From Copromyces sp. CBS 386.78 (lineage: Eukaryota; Ascomycota; Sordariomycetes; Sordariales; Sordariaceae), in contig MU839080.1 of assembly GCA_030685235.1 (NCBI GenBank), positions 806,001-870,000 of the forward strand: 64,000 nucleotides of DNA. Reading direction: 5' to 3'. A program made the translations under genes and the position numbers. The notes beneath the pieces were generated by a model, which saw only the letters and a program-made list of their open reading frames with translations, was not told the DNA's origin and did not search any database. Shown in pieces: positions 1 through 11,799 of the stretch; position 1 is the stretch's first letter, and every line of letters begins with the position of its first letter.

Positions 1-799
1 TTCCTGCCTGATGTGCAGGGCACCTTCTGTATGCCCTGTGCCCCTGCCTATGCAATGTACCTGTACCTTCTATATGTAATGGTGCTTTGGTTCCACCTGC
101 TTGTGCCTGTAGGGTGCGGTTGCTTACATTGTTAGTCACCGGCATCAGTCTAGATGTGGTCTTTTCTCAATAAAGCAACCCGTAACGTGGTAAGGTAGGG
201 CAAAATGCACTCACCTCAGATTAAAGCAAGGTCTGGGTGGCTTAACTGTTTTTCACTTACCGTACTTCACTTCATTTTTTTTTGATCCCTTTTCACATCT
301 CTTCACATCTCTTCACATCTTTTCACTACTCTTTATATCGCTTCTCTTCAATTTACGACGATTCACTTCACTTCACTAGCGACAAGTTAGTATTTGTCAT
401 ATCCTCTATAACATGTCCATCTCAAATACAGACGGTCTGACTTTCCTTGCTTCTATATATCCAAGTAGCCAGGAATAAGTTGAGTTACCTAGGTCGCAAG
501 ATGAGATACGAGTAAGTGATATAGCATTATAGAAGGGGAAGTCCGCCTTGGAATACGAGTGGGGAGACATATGACGATATACAATATCTTGATCCTCTTT
601 TACCATGAATCAATCCTATTTCCCTCCGGTTTTTTGGTGTAGATATGTCCACTCTTAGGATGGTCTCAAGTCAAAACCGCTAGAATAGATAGTGATAGTG
701 GAGCGTCTCGCAAGCCATGTTGACCGCAAACTAAATCAGACACACCAGGGTATTTATCACTCAGCTTCGTCATCTCGCTCTTCATTCTCCCTCCTTCTC
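1..799. other. Intergenic left edge, no gene seen
   Basis: No convincing coding region is visible. Between about 240 and 375 there is a pyrimidine-rich stretch with short imperfect direct repeats of the type CTTCACATCT and CACTTCACTT. The 360-670 part is more AT-rich than the neighbouring genes. It lies downstream of the minus-strand gene ending at 800 and probably holds its 3' UTR. Confidence 0.6.
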
Positions 800-3700
800 T
801 TAACCAGAAGCTTCACCACCCTCCCTCCCCCTACTCCTCTCCTCAGCCGCCTCCCCGGCCAAGAACCCTCTCGTCACCGGGTTCTCCACCAACTCCCTCT
901 CCTCATCTGCATCATTACCACGACCACTACCACCAGTTCCACCAGTAGTTGGCGGCTGTCCAGCCGTAGGCTTGACACCACCAAACAAACAAGTCCACAA
1001 ATCATTCTGATCAACCGCCTCGCCGACTACTCCATCTGATCCTTTACCCATCAACCGACTCAAATGCGCTTGCTGCATTTCCTGCGCGTTAGCCGCGTCG
1101 AGGCTGATAATTTCAGAGTCCGAGTCAGACTCCTTCCCCTTCCCCTTTGTCCCCTTCGCCTTCGTCGTTGAGGAGGAAGAGGTATTCCGACGCTCCATAT
1201 GCTCCAACCTCCTCTTCACACTCAGTTCATAAACATTCTGCTCTACCGTCCCATCCACGATATACAACCACACCGTTGTCTCCTGCTTCTGGCCAATCCT
1301 GTCCACTCTCGCAATAGCCTGCAGTTCCAGGGCCGTGTTAAGCAGTGGCTCGCACAAAAAGACGTGGCTGGCGTTGACCAGGTTCAAACCACTCGCGTGA
1401 GCGCGGGCGTGCAGCAAGAAGACTTCGATGGAGGGGTCGTCGCGGAACGAGGCGACGCTGGATATGGCGCCCTGGTCGAATGAGGAGTAGCCGATGCGGT
1501 AGCGTTCAAAGGCTTGGGCTAACACGTGGAGGAAGTCTGAGTACTGCGAGAAGACGATGGATTTGGCGCCTGGGTCGGATTGGCGTAGCCAGAGAAGGTG
1601 GCGGAGGAGGGTATCGACTTTGGTGGTGTAGTGGGGACCGTTTTCGAGGTCGATGTTTTGGATTTCGGCGAGTTTGGAGGGGTTGAACTCGGTGTAGATG
1701 GCTGAGTGTTTCTTAGACTTGGACGGTGAAGTTGGTTGTGATGTTAGTTGTCCGCGTTGGACAAGCTGCTTATTGTGGCCTTCCGAGTGGACTTTGAGCT
1801 CTTGAGGTTTATAGGTAATGTCGTGAAGGTTGGAGCGGTTGAGAGCACGTTTGCACACCGGGCAGTTGTGATGAGCTGCGAACCACATGCTAATACATTC
1901 TTTGCAGAATTGGTGGCCACAGACTGTCAAGACGCCGATGGAGAATGGACACTGGCAGATGACACACATTCGTTCCTCCTCAGAGGAAGCATCTTTTTTC
2001 TTGAGGTGAAGTACTACAGGGGATGTCAGTCCATCCTGTTCCATACAGCACCAGTGTTTCGGGACGGGCATAACTTACAGTAACGATGCTTCGACTGCGC
2101 TGTGGCCACTTTGGTCTTCAACCTTTCTTCCTCGTTGATAGCCCTCTGTAGGGCTTCTTCGTTCGTGGCTCCTGTGTATTCTTCCACAGAGTCCGAAACC
2201 TGCTGCAGCTGCCGGTAGAAATCAAGACGTGCGTTCAAGATGTCTGTGAACTTCTCAACCTCTTGTTCCATGGCTGCCGCTGCTTTACCTTGGTCCGCAT
2301 GCTGAGCCTGGGTTGACTTGAACAATTTCTCTGCCAAAGCAAGTTCCAACCTTGCTCTTTTGCTCCCACTCGCTTCCTGATGCCGTAAATCCGTCATCAA
2401 AGCTCGAAGCTTCGAGATAATGCCCTTCAGGGATGTATGCCCATCACCTTCTGTGAATTTCGGCTTGATACTCTGGCGGAAAGCAAAGAGCTCAAGGATC
2501 CGCTTGGCCGATTCGGGAGGCTCCTGGCCTTCCTCGACTTCCATGTCACCACGTGCCATATTGAGCATCACCCCAACTTCGTGCTCAATCAGACCGTTTC
2601 GTTGCGCGGATATTACGGCTTGTCGGTCGGCGATAGCGGCCTTCAATACCTGTACGTATGCCAGTATCTCATCCTGGAGCTTTGTCGATTCCTCGTACTC
2701 CTGGCCTGTGGCTTCGATATCGGTGTTGTCCTCGTCCACCAACGGCTTTAGCAGAAGTTGGATGACATGCTCTCTCCATTCGTCGAGCTTCTCGGCCTGC
2801 TTGTCAAGGGCCTCGTATATACCCTCGAGAGCGATGACAATGTTGCTACATTCGACGCCACTTTCTTCGGGTATATTTACTGCTGGAATGACGGCAAAGT
2901 CTTGCTTCTCGCGACATTCGTCAAGCTTGTCCATCAGCTTTCTCGCCTTGCCGTAACTCTGGATAGAATCCGTTAGTATGCGTCGCACAAAAGGAGGGAA
3001 TCCAAAAGTACCTCTTGCAGGATTTCCTTCCTGATAGCCTTCGCAAGGTCATATCCTTCGGATTCCAGTTTGTCCAGCCGCTTGAACTCATCGGAGTCCG
3101 GAACAGTCAATTGGACATCCGACTTGATCGAGTAATATCCGTTTGCGCACAAAAACACGGCCATGTGCTGGACCTCGAGAGCGTTCCTTAGTCGACGGCG
3201 GGCATCTTTAGCACCTGATACGGTATCCTCATCGTCATTCGACTCGCTCTCTTCCCCGGCACCTGGTGATACCACAGGGGTTTTCGAAAGCTCTGCCTCA
3301 AGATTTTTCCGGCACTCTTCTACCATGTCTGTGCTTTTAGCATGGACATCCTCCCAGATATTTAGTGCATCCTGCAGGCGGTCCTTTCCAGCCAGAATTT
3401 GTCCTCTTTTGAGCTGCATGAGCAGGAGACTACGTTGATCACTCCTAATGGCACCGTCGCTCTGCTCTAGCATTGCATCAAGGACCTCGGCCACTGTTCG
3501 CATTGGGCGTCCCGTCTTTTTCCCTAAAGCCCTACGGTTTCGGTTCCCTACTTCAGGGTGAAGGGTCAATTGCCGCAGGCAATCCAGGGCAGTCCGCATG
3601 CTTTGTTGTATAGCAGGATCCTCGGGATCCCAGTCTTCCTGAATAGGATTTCCCTCAACGTCCAAACCGCAGTTGTTGACGAGCTCACCGAATACGGTTC

Positions 3701-5649
3701 GGTAATGCTGTTCCTCCACGGCGCTGAAGGGCATCGTGATCACATGGCGTTTCTGGGGCGGAATCGATATTTCGCCTCTAACCATGCTCTTCGTGTGCCG
3801 CATTGTAATGGAGCCAAACAGCCTCTTGAAACGCTCCTTGTCGAACATCAAGGCTTTCCAGGCGTCTTTATCCGACGCATAGGGCTCGACACGGAGAAAG
3901 TTGAGAAGGCCTCGCAGATCTAGGAGCCATCTGTTAGCTCTTGTTCAAGGGGTAACCCAGCTAGTCTGGTAACCCTACCTTTCTGAATCTCATCCTTAAC
4001 GGGGGTACCAGTGATGGCCCAAGCATGAATGCGGGGAATGCGTCTTGCAAGTACTGCCGTGTTGCTGGTCCAGTTTTCCACCATTTGGGCCTCGTCAATG
4101 CAGACGCGCCACCATCCGAGTTCGACGAGGGGAGAGGTTTGGCGCTCATATTGCTTTTCTCCGCGCATGGATCGTTCGGGACGGTCGACGGCTGACCAGA
4201 TCTCGGTTCGGAGAACTTCATAAGTGGTGATGACCACATCCTGCTGAGCCAATTGTTTGACAGAGAGATCTACACCCTTCATCTTGGCCGCCTTTTTCAA
4301 CCCCGGGTAGTATACCACCTTGAGACTCGGAGCATGGCGATTCAGTTCGGAAAGCCACTGGTCGAGAAGAGGCAAAGGCGTGATGATTAAGGTTGCTCCT
4401 GTTGTCAGGAGCTCGCGTCCAAGGAAGGGGTCATATGCCAGTGTTGGGCCTGGTGGACGCCTGTGAAGCAATGCGAGAGCAATGACTTCAACGGTTTTTC
4501 CAAGACCTATCAAGGGTTAGCCCTTCCGTTCTTTAGTCTCAGCAATTGACCGACCGCAGGAAAATAATTACCCATTTCCTCAGCCAGGATACCGCCTTTG
4601 ACCATGTCATTAGACTGGAGCTTCGTCATGTCTTTTACCGCTATGCCAAATAACGGGCTGATATGAAACATGTCGCCATTGGGATTCCTGACCTGCTGGA
4701 AAAAAGCAGGGAGAAGAGACGCATCCCCGCTTTCAGATGGTTGGACCAAAGGCTGGCCATCGGGTTGAAGAGCGCCGCTCCATTTGACACCTTCACGCTG
4801 TAGAAGCCATTGAACAGCCCTTTGCTGGAACGGAAAGAGGTTCGCCTCGAGATTGGGGATCGTTGCTGCCGCGAAACGTTCGTCGGACAAATTCGGCTTT
4901 GGGGTATGCGCTGCTTCGTAGAAATCCTGTGGGGACCAGGAGACCGGCTCCTGCGATGGAGGAAGCAGATGCGGGTAATACACCAACAGCACATGGTTTT
5001 TCAGCCCCTGTTGAACCTTGGACTGGTACACATCTGTGCTAGTGTTCCACATTAGCCTGAGAGTGACATTGATTCTGGCAAATGCTCCTTCTTGACGGAT
5101 GGCGATATCCACAGCTGTCCAGACATAGCCCTTTGATCCAGGATCGAATGAATGTGTTTTGGCAACACGGGTCATGAGACTAAGTCTGCGAGAGATTGTC
5201 CTTGTCTTGAGCAGATAGCAGATATGGGCGCTCTTGTTTTTGTTGGAGTGACTGCTGTTCTTGCCAGGAGCAAGATGCAAGTACCAGGTGCCACGTTCTG
5301 GACCACTGCGGTCGGGTTTGGTGTTCACCACCCAAACGTCTACGTAGTCTCCAATGTTTTGCTCTAGGATGGCAAAATCCTTGGGAATGGCCGCCGTCTC
5401 ACGAGCAGGCAGGGCGACTGTGTGTTCGTCGATACAGACGGCATCGCTAGGCTTGAATACGCCCCGTGAAAGTTTGGCGCGCTTAGCAGGTCGAACTTCA
5501 AAGCCCTGTTCGGCATCGGTAGTAGAAGCGGCGGGATCAAGTCCAATGGATCGAACATAGTCGACAAATGCTGCTAGGTTTTCGGGGTTGGTTTCCCAGT
5601 CTGAAAAGAGTTGTCGAGACTGCGCTTTGGACTTTTTCTTCGGAGGCAT
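800..5649 (-). CDS. irc20: SNF2-family ATPase with internal RING finger (IRC20/SHPRH type)
   Basis: Predicted nuclear DNA-dependent ATPase and E3 ubiquitin ligase. Five exons join in frame: 5649-4572, 4506-3979, 3919-3012, 2958-2079 and 2013-800, giving about 1535 residues, close to yeast Irc20. The helicase N half has the ATP-binding motif MGLGKT near residue 359, split by intron 1, DEAQ near 497 and a later TGTPVK motif. A long helical region follows. A C3HC4 RING lies at about 1148-1185 (CVIC, CGHQFCKEC, CPVC), followed by the C-terminal helicase half with a motif VI-like RVDRIGQ. Placing the RING between the two helicase halves is characteristic of SHPRH/Irc20 proteins. The family acts in genome maintenance and ubiquitin or SUMO signalling; the substrate cannot be read from sequence. 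It is transcribed away from mS41, about 1 kb apart. Orthology is strong; exact splice sites are hand-placed. Confidence 0.9.
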
Positions 5650-6649
5650 GTTGGCGACGATTCAAGCGAAAGTGATTTCGAGGTGAGAAGGCCGAAGCAG
5701 GTATCGTGGCTCGCGCGGGTTCACTGTTTGGCCAAGGTGGAAGAATGGATATGTATGGGGGAATGGAAGCCGCCCAATGTTCGTCGACTAGAGCAAGAGG
5801 TAGACTTGATGGTCTGGTAATATCACGGCGTGAATGCGATTTGTCTTGGTAGTGAACAACAGTCCGATCTTGCCGGCATGTTCGAGGTTGGCGATGAGGA
5901 GTGGATGGCCGATCCGAATGACCAACCGGTGAGTTGGTGAACCTGGAGATGAAGGTGCATATGAAGCAGGAAGAAATGAGCAAGGAGGAGCCCAGGGGTA
6001 AGGGCAGGAGTGATAAGGAGGGGGGTAGGTAGCTTCTATCTGTAGTTAGGCAGGGGATTGTTAATGAACTGGAAGCTGGAACAGTGTACGTACTTGTAGG
6101 TTTTATAGGGCTGCCCGCTATCCAGGGTCTTGGCACGAACCCAGCCGTGCTAACATGCAAGGGAGCCACTTTACTCCATTGTTACTGGCGCTTATGATTG
6201 GTGAGCAGACGGCGGGAGCTATGCTGTACCCCACCACAAGCTTTAGACACTGGACGTCGGACGCTCAGACCGGACAGCGGTCCCGACTCCATTTCTTTTT
6301 TGAAGCGGCAGGCGGGCTGCGGAGGAAAACTTTCCCAAGCGACGGGGAAGTCAACCGAAGCCACCGCGCGCGTCCAGTCAGTCCCGGGGCCGGAACCACC
6401 TACCTAGGTAGTTAAGGAATCTCCATCCACAATATCTCGCCCCGTCTCTTTCCCCGGCTCCGTGATATGAGCGGCAACCTTAACCGATTGCTGGCGACAT
6501 TTCTGCAATAGGTGTGTACCTACCCTCCGCAATCCCACTCCCCCATTTTGCTGTGGTCCTTCCATGTCCTTTGCGACTTTGCGACTGCAATTTTATTCAT
6601 TTATTTGTTTACTTGCCCACTAACACTGTAGCCTTGACCCTTAGCACGG
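5650..6649. promoter_or_regulatory. Divergent promoter region, IRC20 and mS41
   Basis: A 1 kb interval between two divergently transcribed genes, so it should contain both promoters and 5' UTRs. I see no clear TATA box or conserved operator. ORFs inside it overlap one another on both strands and look like chance. Confidence 0.5.
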
Positions 6650-7348
6650 ATGAAGTCCTCCCTCCGGATCCAGTCCGCCCTTGGACTCCTCTTCCGGCCC
6701 TGCGCCGTCTCGGCCCCCGTCACTGTCCCCGGGCTCAACGCACACGCACGATGGGCGCATAAGCTGCCGCTTATCCCCAAGCCGACTCCCTTCGTCCCCG
6801 ACGTCCCTACCTTCCTGACCTTGATCGGTCGCGACCTCAAACAACATGCCGACAAGTTCCCCACGTGGGAGGCCCTCTTCACCCTCACCACCGACCAACT
6901 GAGAGAACTCGGCGTCGAGCCCCCAAGGACAAGGCGCTACCTGCTGCGATGGAGGCAACGGTTTAGGGAGGGCAAGTTCGGCGTTGGCGGCGAATTGAAG
7001 CACGTCGAAAACGGTGTCGCCTACTTGAAGATCCACGAAAAGGAGATCAGCCCTACCAAAACGTTACGAAAGGTCGTCAACGTCCCCGCCAATAAGAATC
7101 CTGAGGAGCTTGTCAAGAGCAAACCCTACTTGGCAAAGGGCTTCAAGGTCAAGGGCGTCTCGGCAATCGTTGGCTCCTACGCCTTGCCCGTTACGAAGGG
7201 CGTCGCCAAGGTCACCATCACCGAGGGCATGTGGGAAGACAAGAGAGGACACAAGGTCGACGGTGGTGAGCGTAGACGCGCCGAGGTGCGCTTCAAGAGG
7301 GGTGTGGCCGAGCGCAAGGCCCTTAGGGAGAAGATGGGCTTCTACTAA
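6650..7348 (+). CDS. FYV4: Mitochondrial small ribosomal subunit protein mS41 (IGR motif)
   Basis: An uninterrupted 232-residue ORF. The N terminus is rich in Arg, Ser and Ala and lacks acidic residues, as expected of a mitochondrial presequence. Residues about 50-105 form the IGR-motif domain (FLTLIGRDL, then a TWEALFTL segment and an RRYLLRWRQRFREG helix) that defines mS41/Fyv4. The rest is basic and consistent with rRNA contact. The family is a component of the mitochondrial ribosomal small subunit. ATG 6650 is chosen because it opens the presequence; no upstream in-frame ATG is needed. Overlapping ORFs in other frames, including a 250-codon one starting at 7110, are shadows. Confidence 0.92.
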   Translation: MKSSLRIQSALGLLFRPCAVSAPVTVPGLNAHARWAHKLPLIPKPTPFVPDVPTFLTLIGRDLKQHADKFPTWEALFTLTTDQLRELGVEPPRTRRYLLRWRQRFREGKFGVGGELKHVENGVAYLKIHEKEISPTKTLRKVVNVPANKNPEELVKSKPYLAKGFKVKGVSAIVGSYALPVTKGVAKVTITEGMWEDKRGHKVDGGERRRAEVRFKRGVAERKALREKMGFY

Positions 7349-8612
7349 ACAAACAAATCGGGCTATGGTCATGGAAGATTGGGTTGGTCAAGGCGCCGTC
7401 AGATATGAACGTGCTCGGTTGGCCGCAAGCTCTACTCCATTTGTAGCCATGTGTAAAATCTGTATATTAATGGGATTCGGCTTGCCATCTTCCAGGGTCC
7501 TGGACTGTTTGTGTCACTTGTTGGTTCCATGTCTTGCGACTATGGTCGAGGCACGAACTGGTCAGGTATTCGTTTGCGAAGCTGTTATGGTCATAAAGGA
7601 GGCTACATATGTCGTGAGAATGGCGTGGTGCGCTTCGTCTGTGTGGGTGACCTCTTATCCATCCAACATGTCTTCTACTGACGGGGTTTTAGTACGTTTA
7701 AGCTGTCTTGCGACAATCCGGCAACATTCCAATCTCGAACCATTAGCGCCAGGATTATTTGTTCCTGGTTCGCCCCGTCAGCTCGGTACTTGGATACCAC
7801 GCCGTGGATGGAACGAATCTGTCGTACCTCCGGATATAGACCGTATGCTGTTATGTCCCTAAACTCCGTGATCCACAAGCTCACAACCTTCCTCTGCGAT
7901 AACCGTCAACAGACCCCACGCACTTTAGTTGGTCATTCACCAAGTCCTCTCGTTGTAGTCTGCCATGTAACTCGTATGAAAGTGTATTTCTCCATCAAGT
8001 TTGCGGTTGGCACTTTGCTTCTACACCAGCAACACCCTCTTCAGTTCCCATCGACACTTCACTCCTCCAAGCTGCATCTCATAGTTTGTCATGGCAACAT
8101 GGGAATGTTCACGCACAAACAGCTATGTTAACAAGCCACTATTGCCTGGTAACAAGGCTCTTTCCCAAACCGCAGTGCTAACGCTATCGGTAGGTCCTTC
8201 TGATATCGGAAAGATATTCGGCTCTCTGTCACACTTCCCTTTTCAGGTGAGACAGAGTTGCTTTATTCAGGAAGGAGACGCCGAGGCCTCAACGCGGGTC
8301 AAATTTTCCCGACAACCGGCCACTTCAACTCCTCACTTCGTCTTCTCTGGTCACATTATCAAATACCCGACCCACGGACCACCACTCATCGACGCCCACA
8401 GCTTCGACCATCCATCCTTGGTGGCATCGGTGTCGACGAGCCCACTCGCACTTCCACCAATACCGCATAACGATGCTATTTCTGGCTCACGGATCATCGA
8501 CTGCACAGCAACGAGCATTCTGCACTTAGCACGTACCTGATACACTCCCATCTCTGGTATCTGGCCATAACTCCCAAAGGATTCACAGGCCCAATACAGA
8601 CTGCGTACAATA
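7349..8612. other. Intergenic, no gene seen
   Basis: Follows the mS41 stop codon and probably begins with its 3' UTR. ORFs here are short, overlap on both strands and show no recognisable domain. No tRNA or 5S gene was recognised. Confidence 0.5.
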
Positions 8613-8749
8613 CCAGGTGCCTGCCACCATTCCTGCCGCTGCCGCTGCCGCCCGGCCGGCACGCCCTCCTCTAGACATCGGATGACAGAGCCCGTCCCTT
8701 CTGGTTCCCGCAGTCTGGGCCTGGCCCGGGCACCAGCGGGCATATAAGG
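8613..8749 (+). promoter_or_regulatory. Upstream control region of Pol III-like element, copy 1
   Basis: Contains a 23-base block at 8613-8635 matching 21 of 23 positions with 54612-54634, an 11-base identical block CATCGGATGAC at 8676-8686, and a TATAAGG box at 8743-8749. The TATA box starts 24 bases before a 12-base block, CTACCACAACGG, which is identical in copy 2 with the same 24-base spacing. This fits a TATA-directed start near 8770. Upstream TATA boxes are known for Pol III genes in several fungi, including Neurospora 5S genes; use by Pol III here is inferred. Confidence 0.5.
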
Positions 8750-8769
8750 TACGTTACCTGGCCCCTCTA

Positions 8770-8905
8770 CCACAACGGGGAGCCCCGTGGTCTTACGGCG
8801 CAGTGGTTACCGTTGATGAATAACTTAGCGTGGCGGTTTTCGTAAGGTCGCAGCTGGCGGATTGTCGTTCGTTATACAAGCGTACCATGGGTGATTTGGC
8901 TTTTT
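8770..8905 (+). ncRNA. Candidate Pol III-transcribed structured RNA, copy 1
   Basis: An A-box-like motif GGCGCAGTGGTT lies at 8797-8808. Downstream are GCAGCTGGCGGATTGT (8850-8865) and ACAAGCGTACCATGGG (8876-8891), each identical to copy 2 over all 16 bases. T5 runs at 8901-8905 and 8910-8914 could terminate Pol III. CCCGTGGT (8784-8791) can pair over 8 bases, with one G-U, with ACCATGGG (8884-8891), closing a hairpin around the internal motifs. The B-box region (CGTTCGTT) is degenerate. Ends are estimates. It is not a canonical tRNA because no acceptor or anticodon stem can be folded. A decayed SINE-like copy is the main alternative. Confidence 0.45.
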
Positions 8906-8914
8906 GCTCTTTTT

Positions 8915-11799
8915 ATTCGATCGGGGAAATGATCAAGATAACGAAAATGAAGGCTTGCATTTTCCCTTTTCGTTTTGGGGTTATAAAAGAGGCTTTGTTG
9001 TATGCGGTGCAAGATGGGTTGAATGGTAGATGGAAGGCGTGCATCATACAACCCAGACCATGTCGTCCTTTCCAGATCGAACCATCAATCGCTAATCAAA
9101 TCCAAAGCCCCGCGACACAAATTACCATCATCGGAAATGGCTTTTCACTGCCTACACCACGGACGGAAAACTAAACGGACCATTGCGCGCTTGGTGCGGC
9201 TATTCCTGGACACCGGCACGCAAAAGGCCTGCAACGGAATTCTCAGAACGGTACCATGGCAACCATGGCAATCATGGGACAACTAGCATACCCCTGAGGC
9301 GTTTGCGAGAACTCAAAATAGCTCTCGTCTCATGACTCAAAGCGCCATCCTGTGTCGTTCGGCGATATCGCCAATGATGGCCTTGAAGCCCGATAGCATG
9401 GAGCAGCTACTCTCTATACCGCCGGTCACGACTGCATGACCAGTATGATATAGGGGGCGATGGTGTCACACAGAAGACTAAATCCAGGAGCTTCTGGTCT
9501 GGTTACACAGTCATCACCAAGCTTCAGTGGCAGCTGTGCCGCAGCTGAAATCGAGACACGCTCGACGCGGTGACGTTCCTCGCCGAATCAAGAACGAAAA
9601 GGCTTCTCAGACGTCTTTCCTGTATCATCTAAAAGCAGCTACCAGTTTCTGGAACACCACGGCAATCTCCCCAATATCGGAAAGTCGGTCACAACCCAAT
9701 GGCGAGGGGAAGCTCGGAGCTTTTCAAGTCGATGCCGTCTTGATTGGTGACGGCGGGGTTGACAGTGACGGCGGCGGCGCCGTTTAAGCTTAAACCTTGA
9801 AGGTTGTAGACGTACCACATCGGGGATAAGTCCGAACGGTGCCTGCCATCACACCAAAACGGCTACGTAATAAGAAGTCACATACAGGTAACTCTATTCG
9901 TATCGGGTTTGGCTTGCAGCTAACGTTCCATGTCCTTACAGATTTCATGACTGTCACACTCACACCACGTTCCTGCGAGTGAATATCCGTCCGCAAAGGT
10001 GGACAAACTTGGAAAAGAAGCACACGCCCTACGGGGAACATGGAGGGCATGTGGTAAGCTTTTCTTTGAAAGGGGAGGAGAAAATTCTCGTGAGTCCCGG
10101 GTGTTCTCAGATTGTGCTCAACAAACCACACAGGACTAATGGCCCACAGTCCTGAAGTGTATCTCCGAGGAGCATCTTTTTACCACACGCTCAACAGACA
10201 CAGCAGAGCGAGAGAACCCCATCTTCCACTTGAAGCCAAGTACAGGGTACATCGCCCCCACACTCGGTACCACTGCCTCATCACACGGCACCCCTGCGTC
10301 CCTCATTTTCCTTTCGATCTCGCTAACCTCATCTGGCTGCCACTCGCTTGAAAGCTAAAAACAATGTTTGGTCGAACTACGTTCCACACCAGATTTCATG
10401 CTGAGCCCAAAGAGTCCCTCTGTCGAAGCTCTGAGCTTCGAGCCTCGATTGGTTTTCGTGATTCAAACCCTTGGTCACCGTCAAGTCTCGAGTGACAACC
10501 TCCCCCTCTGACCCTCGATGCTCAGTCAAGTGCCTGGCAGTCAACTTCGGTGTGAAATGCGGTGACTATACCACAAGGTGGCTAGGTATAGGGAAATCGC
10601 ATAGATTGCGGCTGAACTGCATACGCCCTTTGTGAGTTGCATTCTACGTGGGGTGGGAAGTCACCGAAAGAGTCAGAAAGGTCACCAACCCACTCGATGA
10701 TACCTTAATATCAACTCTACTTAAGGGAATCCCGGTGTTGTGGAGGAGTGGAAGTCCTACAGCACAATTTGAGGAAACAAATGCATTGGGCAAGTATGCA
10801 TTGTGATGGTCCCTCCATCTGATCCTTCACCAGGGCAAGCTTAGTGCCTGTACGGCTCGGGACGCCTTCCCTGTCCTTTCTCCTCACTCACACACACAAT
10901 CGGCGGTACTTGGTATCCTTACCGAGCACCTAGTGCTACAGGGTTCTCCAGGCAACTTTATCTCGTTACATGGCTCACTGCATTAGCTCTTCTTCCGTAG
11001 ATCTTGTCTACATTATCAAACGTTAACGCAAGTATGAGCCCATGTTTCTTTGACAGACCAGGGATGTCATCAAGCACGACGGGTCCTGTCTTTTCAACTA
11101 AACTCTAGAGGACATGGGAAAGTTAGGTACCGGATAGGTGTATGCAGGGCCAAGCGTTTCTACTGAAAGCCACAATCATGATATGTTCCCGAAGTCGGCG
11201 AGGGTTTAATTAACCAAGCGGATCTACTAAGGATCCAAGGTAGTTGATGGTATTGACCACTCCGTCACCGAGTTGCTCCTAACCAGCTGTGTATACGAGC
11301 GAAGGCTTGCTAAAACCACATTAACGCCCCTCATCCGCTAGAGACCTGCCTGGCATCTTTCCTGTAACTATCCTTTCCCCTTCACAAACTGGCCAGCAAA
11401 CCAAAAGCGAAGACATCACTTACTCCTGCAGCTGATGTTGGTCATTGGCGCCACTGCCTGACTTATTTTTATCTACATCTACACTTCGTTCCTTGTGGGG
11501 TTGCGTCACAGTACCTGCCTTACTAGCCTTACCAGAGCCTCTCTAGACACGATAGCCCTTGATCCTCGAAGGGCGCTCACTTCATCGGTGAACAGGCTTG
11601 GAATACTTTCGACGTATGAAAGTGGCGGAGTACACTAGGTGTTTCTAGACACGCAGACTGGAGTCACTACAAGCCTCACCTGCGAATCATCGATATTTTG
11701 AACAGCACATCACGAAAACAAATACTGGATTCCTTTCTGTCCGTTCAAGCGCCAAGGCTCTGTTCTTATTTAGGACATATCTTGAACCTCTCGAACACC
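8915..11799. other. Long gene-poor region upstream of bZIP gene
   Basis: About 2.9 kb with only short, mutually overlapping ORFs. The first 75 bases or so still resemble sequence downstream of Pol III-like copy 2 (shared TTCGA.TCGGG and GTTTTGGGGTT blocks). The remainder presumably holds the bZIP promoter and a long leader. No tRNA, 5S gene or transposon ends were recognised. Confidence 0.45.

Noticed and set aside
1..800. RIP-degraded repeat at the left edge
   Set aside because: AT content and pyrimidine repeats are modest, and no transposon-like sequence or long TA-rich block is evident.
7110..7862. 250-codon ORF overlapping mS41
   Set aside because: Reads the mS41 coding region in another frame and runs into its 3' flank.
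8613..8914. SINE-type retroelement
   Set aside because: Not excluded, but the upstream TATA box and external blocks are conserved between copies, which a SINE would not carry; no A-rich tail or target duplications were seen.
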